This document shows, piece after piece, positions 62,734 through 64,000 of a DNA stretch of 64,000 nt; position 1 is the first letter of the stretch, and each line of letters begins with the position of its first letter. The DNA is from Imperialibacter sp040222385 (GTDB lineage Bacteria > Bacteroidota > Bacteroidia > Cytophagales > Cyclobacteriaceae). Under the pieces are notes generated by a model. The model did no database searches. It was not told the DNA's origin and saw only the letters and a program-made list of their open reading frames with translations. The DNA lies in assembly GCF_040222385.1 (NCBI RefSeq), contig NZ_JAVKDF010000056.1, positions 1 to 64,000 of the forward strand. The letters run 5' to 3'. Made by a program: the position numbers and the translations under genes.

Positions 62734-64000
62734 ATGACACAAAAAGAACAACAGCAGCTGGGTAAAACCCTTTGGAACATAGCCGACCAGCTTCGTGGAG
62801 CCATGAATGCAGACGATTTCCGTGATTATATGCTTTCCTTCCTCTTCCTGCGGTATTTATCCAGCAACTACGAGGAGGCTGCCAAAAAGGAACTGGGTTC
62901 CGATTATCCCAAATTAACTGAGGACGATAAACGGACGCCATTGGGCGTTTGGTACGCAGGCAACGAGGCCGACGTGCCCGAGTTCGAAAAGCAAATGCGC
63001 AGAAAGGTGCACTATGTTATAGAGCCTCATTACCTGTGGAGTAGTGTTTCAGATCTGGCTCGTACGCAAAACGACGATCTGCTTGTGACGCTGGCGGCTG
63101 GCCTAAGGTATATTGAAGAAAAATCATTTGAGGGCTCCTTTCAAGGTTTGTTTTCTGAAATCAACCTGAACTCTGAAAAGCTGGGCAGGACTTCTGCCGA
63201 AAGGAACAAGAAGCTTTGTGCCATCATCCAGAAAATATCGGAAGGGATTGCCGATTTTTCTACCGACTCGGATACACTGGGAGATGCCTATGAGTATTTG
63301 ATCGGTCAGTTTGCCGCTGGCTCAGGCAAAAAAGCAGGCGAGTTTTATACGCCTCAGCAAATCTCTAGCATCCTTTCAGAAATTGTAATACTCGATAGTC
63401 AAGATCCAACAGCAGGCCCAAAACTAAAATTGAATAAAGTACTTGATTTTGCTTGTGGTTCAGGTTCACTGTTGCTAAATGTTCGCACTCAATTAAAGGA
63501 AAAAACTGAAGGAAAAGGTACAATTGGCAAGATCTACGGACAGGAAAAGAACATTACCACCTACAACCTGGCTCGCATGAATATGCTGTTGCACGGCATG
63601 AAAGACACCGAGTTTGAGATATACCACGGAGACACCTTGCTCAACCAGTGGGATGAGTTAAATGAGATGAATCCATCCAAAAAGATCGAATTTGATGCCA
63701 TTGTGGCTAATCCCCCGTTCAGCTTGCGGTGGGAGCCCAACGATACCCTGGCAGAGGATTTCCGGTTTAAGAGCTATGGATTGGCACCCAAATCAGCCGC
63801 CGATTTTGCTTTCCTGTTGCACGGTTTTCATTTCCTTGGCAAAGAAGGTACTATGGCCATCATCCTGCCTCACGGGGTTTTGTTCCGTGGCGGTGCTGAA
63901 GAACGCATTCGCACCAAACTCTTAAAAGACAATCATATTGACACGGTGATAGGCCTGCCTTCCAATTTGTTCTACTCCACAGGCATACCGGTTTGCATTC
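62734..64000 (+). CDS. hsdM: Type I DNA methyltransferase (HsdM), partial
   Basis: The frame runs from ATG 62734 off the window end; 422 codons are visible. Motif I DFACGSGSLL (D238 to G244 region) binds S-adenosylmethionine and motif IV NPPF (326-329) is the N6-adenine catalytic motif. The N-terminal helical domain is typical of HsdM. The start follows AGGAG with no spacer, which is closer than usual. It pairs with hsdR and hsdS to modify host DNA, and is separated from them by prrC and the RAYT insertion. Confidence 0.93.
   Translation, partial: MTQKEQQQLGKTLWNIADQLRGAMNADDFRDYMLSFLFLRYLSSNYEEAAKKELGSDYPKLTEDDKRTPLGVWYAGNEADVPEFEKQMRRKVHYVIEPHYLWSSVSDLARTQNDDLLVTLAAGLRYIEEKSFEGSFQGLFSEINLNSEKLGRTSAERNKKLCAIIQKISEGIADFSTDSDTLGDAYEYLIGQFAAGSGKKAGEFYTPQQISSILSEIVILDSQDPTAGPKLKLNKVLDFACGSGSLLLNVRTQLKEKTEGKGTIGKIYGQEKNITTYNLARMNMLLHGMKDTEFEIYHGDTLLNQWDELNEMNPSKKIEFDAIVANPPFSLRWEPNDTLAEDFRFKSYGLAPKSAADFAFLLHGFHFLGKEGTMAIILPHGVLFRGGAEERIRTKLLKDNHIDTVIGLPSNLFYSTGIPVCI

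Overview
The window looks like a chromosomal segment of a Bacteroidota bacterium, most likely a marine-type member of the Cytophagales. The clues are a TonB-dependent receptor with a CarboxypepD-regulatory N-domain, a very large protein with a type IX secretion (T9SS) C-terminal sorting domain, a double-FtsX permease with no ATPase beside it, a FISUMP-domain protein, many lipoproteins with short lipoboxes, and DUF3494 (ice-binding-like) proteins carrying Ig-like repeats. I saw no rRNA, tRNA or CRISPR array.

Region 1 (1-28 kb) is ordinary chromosome with accessory genes. It holds outer-membrane and membrane proteins, a class D beta-lactamase, a stand-alone SIR2-domain protein, a 1625-residue T9SS repeat protein, a lipoprotein phosphoesterase, a secreted sugar isomerase-like TIM barrel, a TrkA/TrkH-type potassium uptake pair, a DinB-fold protein, an FtsX permease, and several small lipoproteins and domain proteins.

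Region 2 (28-55 kb) is a coherent stress or dormancy island. Two DUF3494 lipoproteins bracket it. Between them are glycan genes (GH130, three GT4 glycosyltransferases, a PIG-L deacetylase, a six-hairpin glycosidase) and stress genes: two CsbD-like proteins, cupins, an HPF/RaiA-like protein, eRF1-like fragments, YceI, a zinc alcohol dehydrogenase, Cu/Zn SOD, OsmC, DUF2892 and MarC. Almost every minus-strand transcription unit here begins downstream of the same 37-bp element: NTTACA, 15 bases, then NTTACATANNTCACNG. I found seven copies, with the two TTACA blocks always 21 bp apart. This points to one undescribed regulon covering the island and both ice-binding-like genes.

Region 3 (55.5-64 kb) is a defence locus. 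It begins after a decayed stretch with a pseudogene and inverted repeats. The order is hsdR, hsdS, a PrrC-like anticodon nuclease, a short hsdM remnant, a REP array, a REP-associated tyrosine transposase (RAYT), further REPs and an intact hsdM that runs off the window. The layout suggests a type I restriction system guarded by a tRNA-cutting toxin, with the methylase gene rearranged by REP/RAYT activity.
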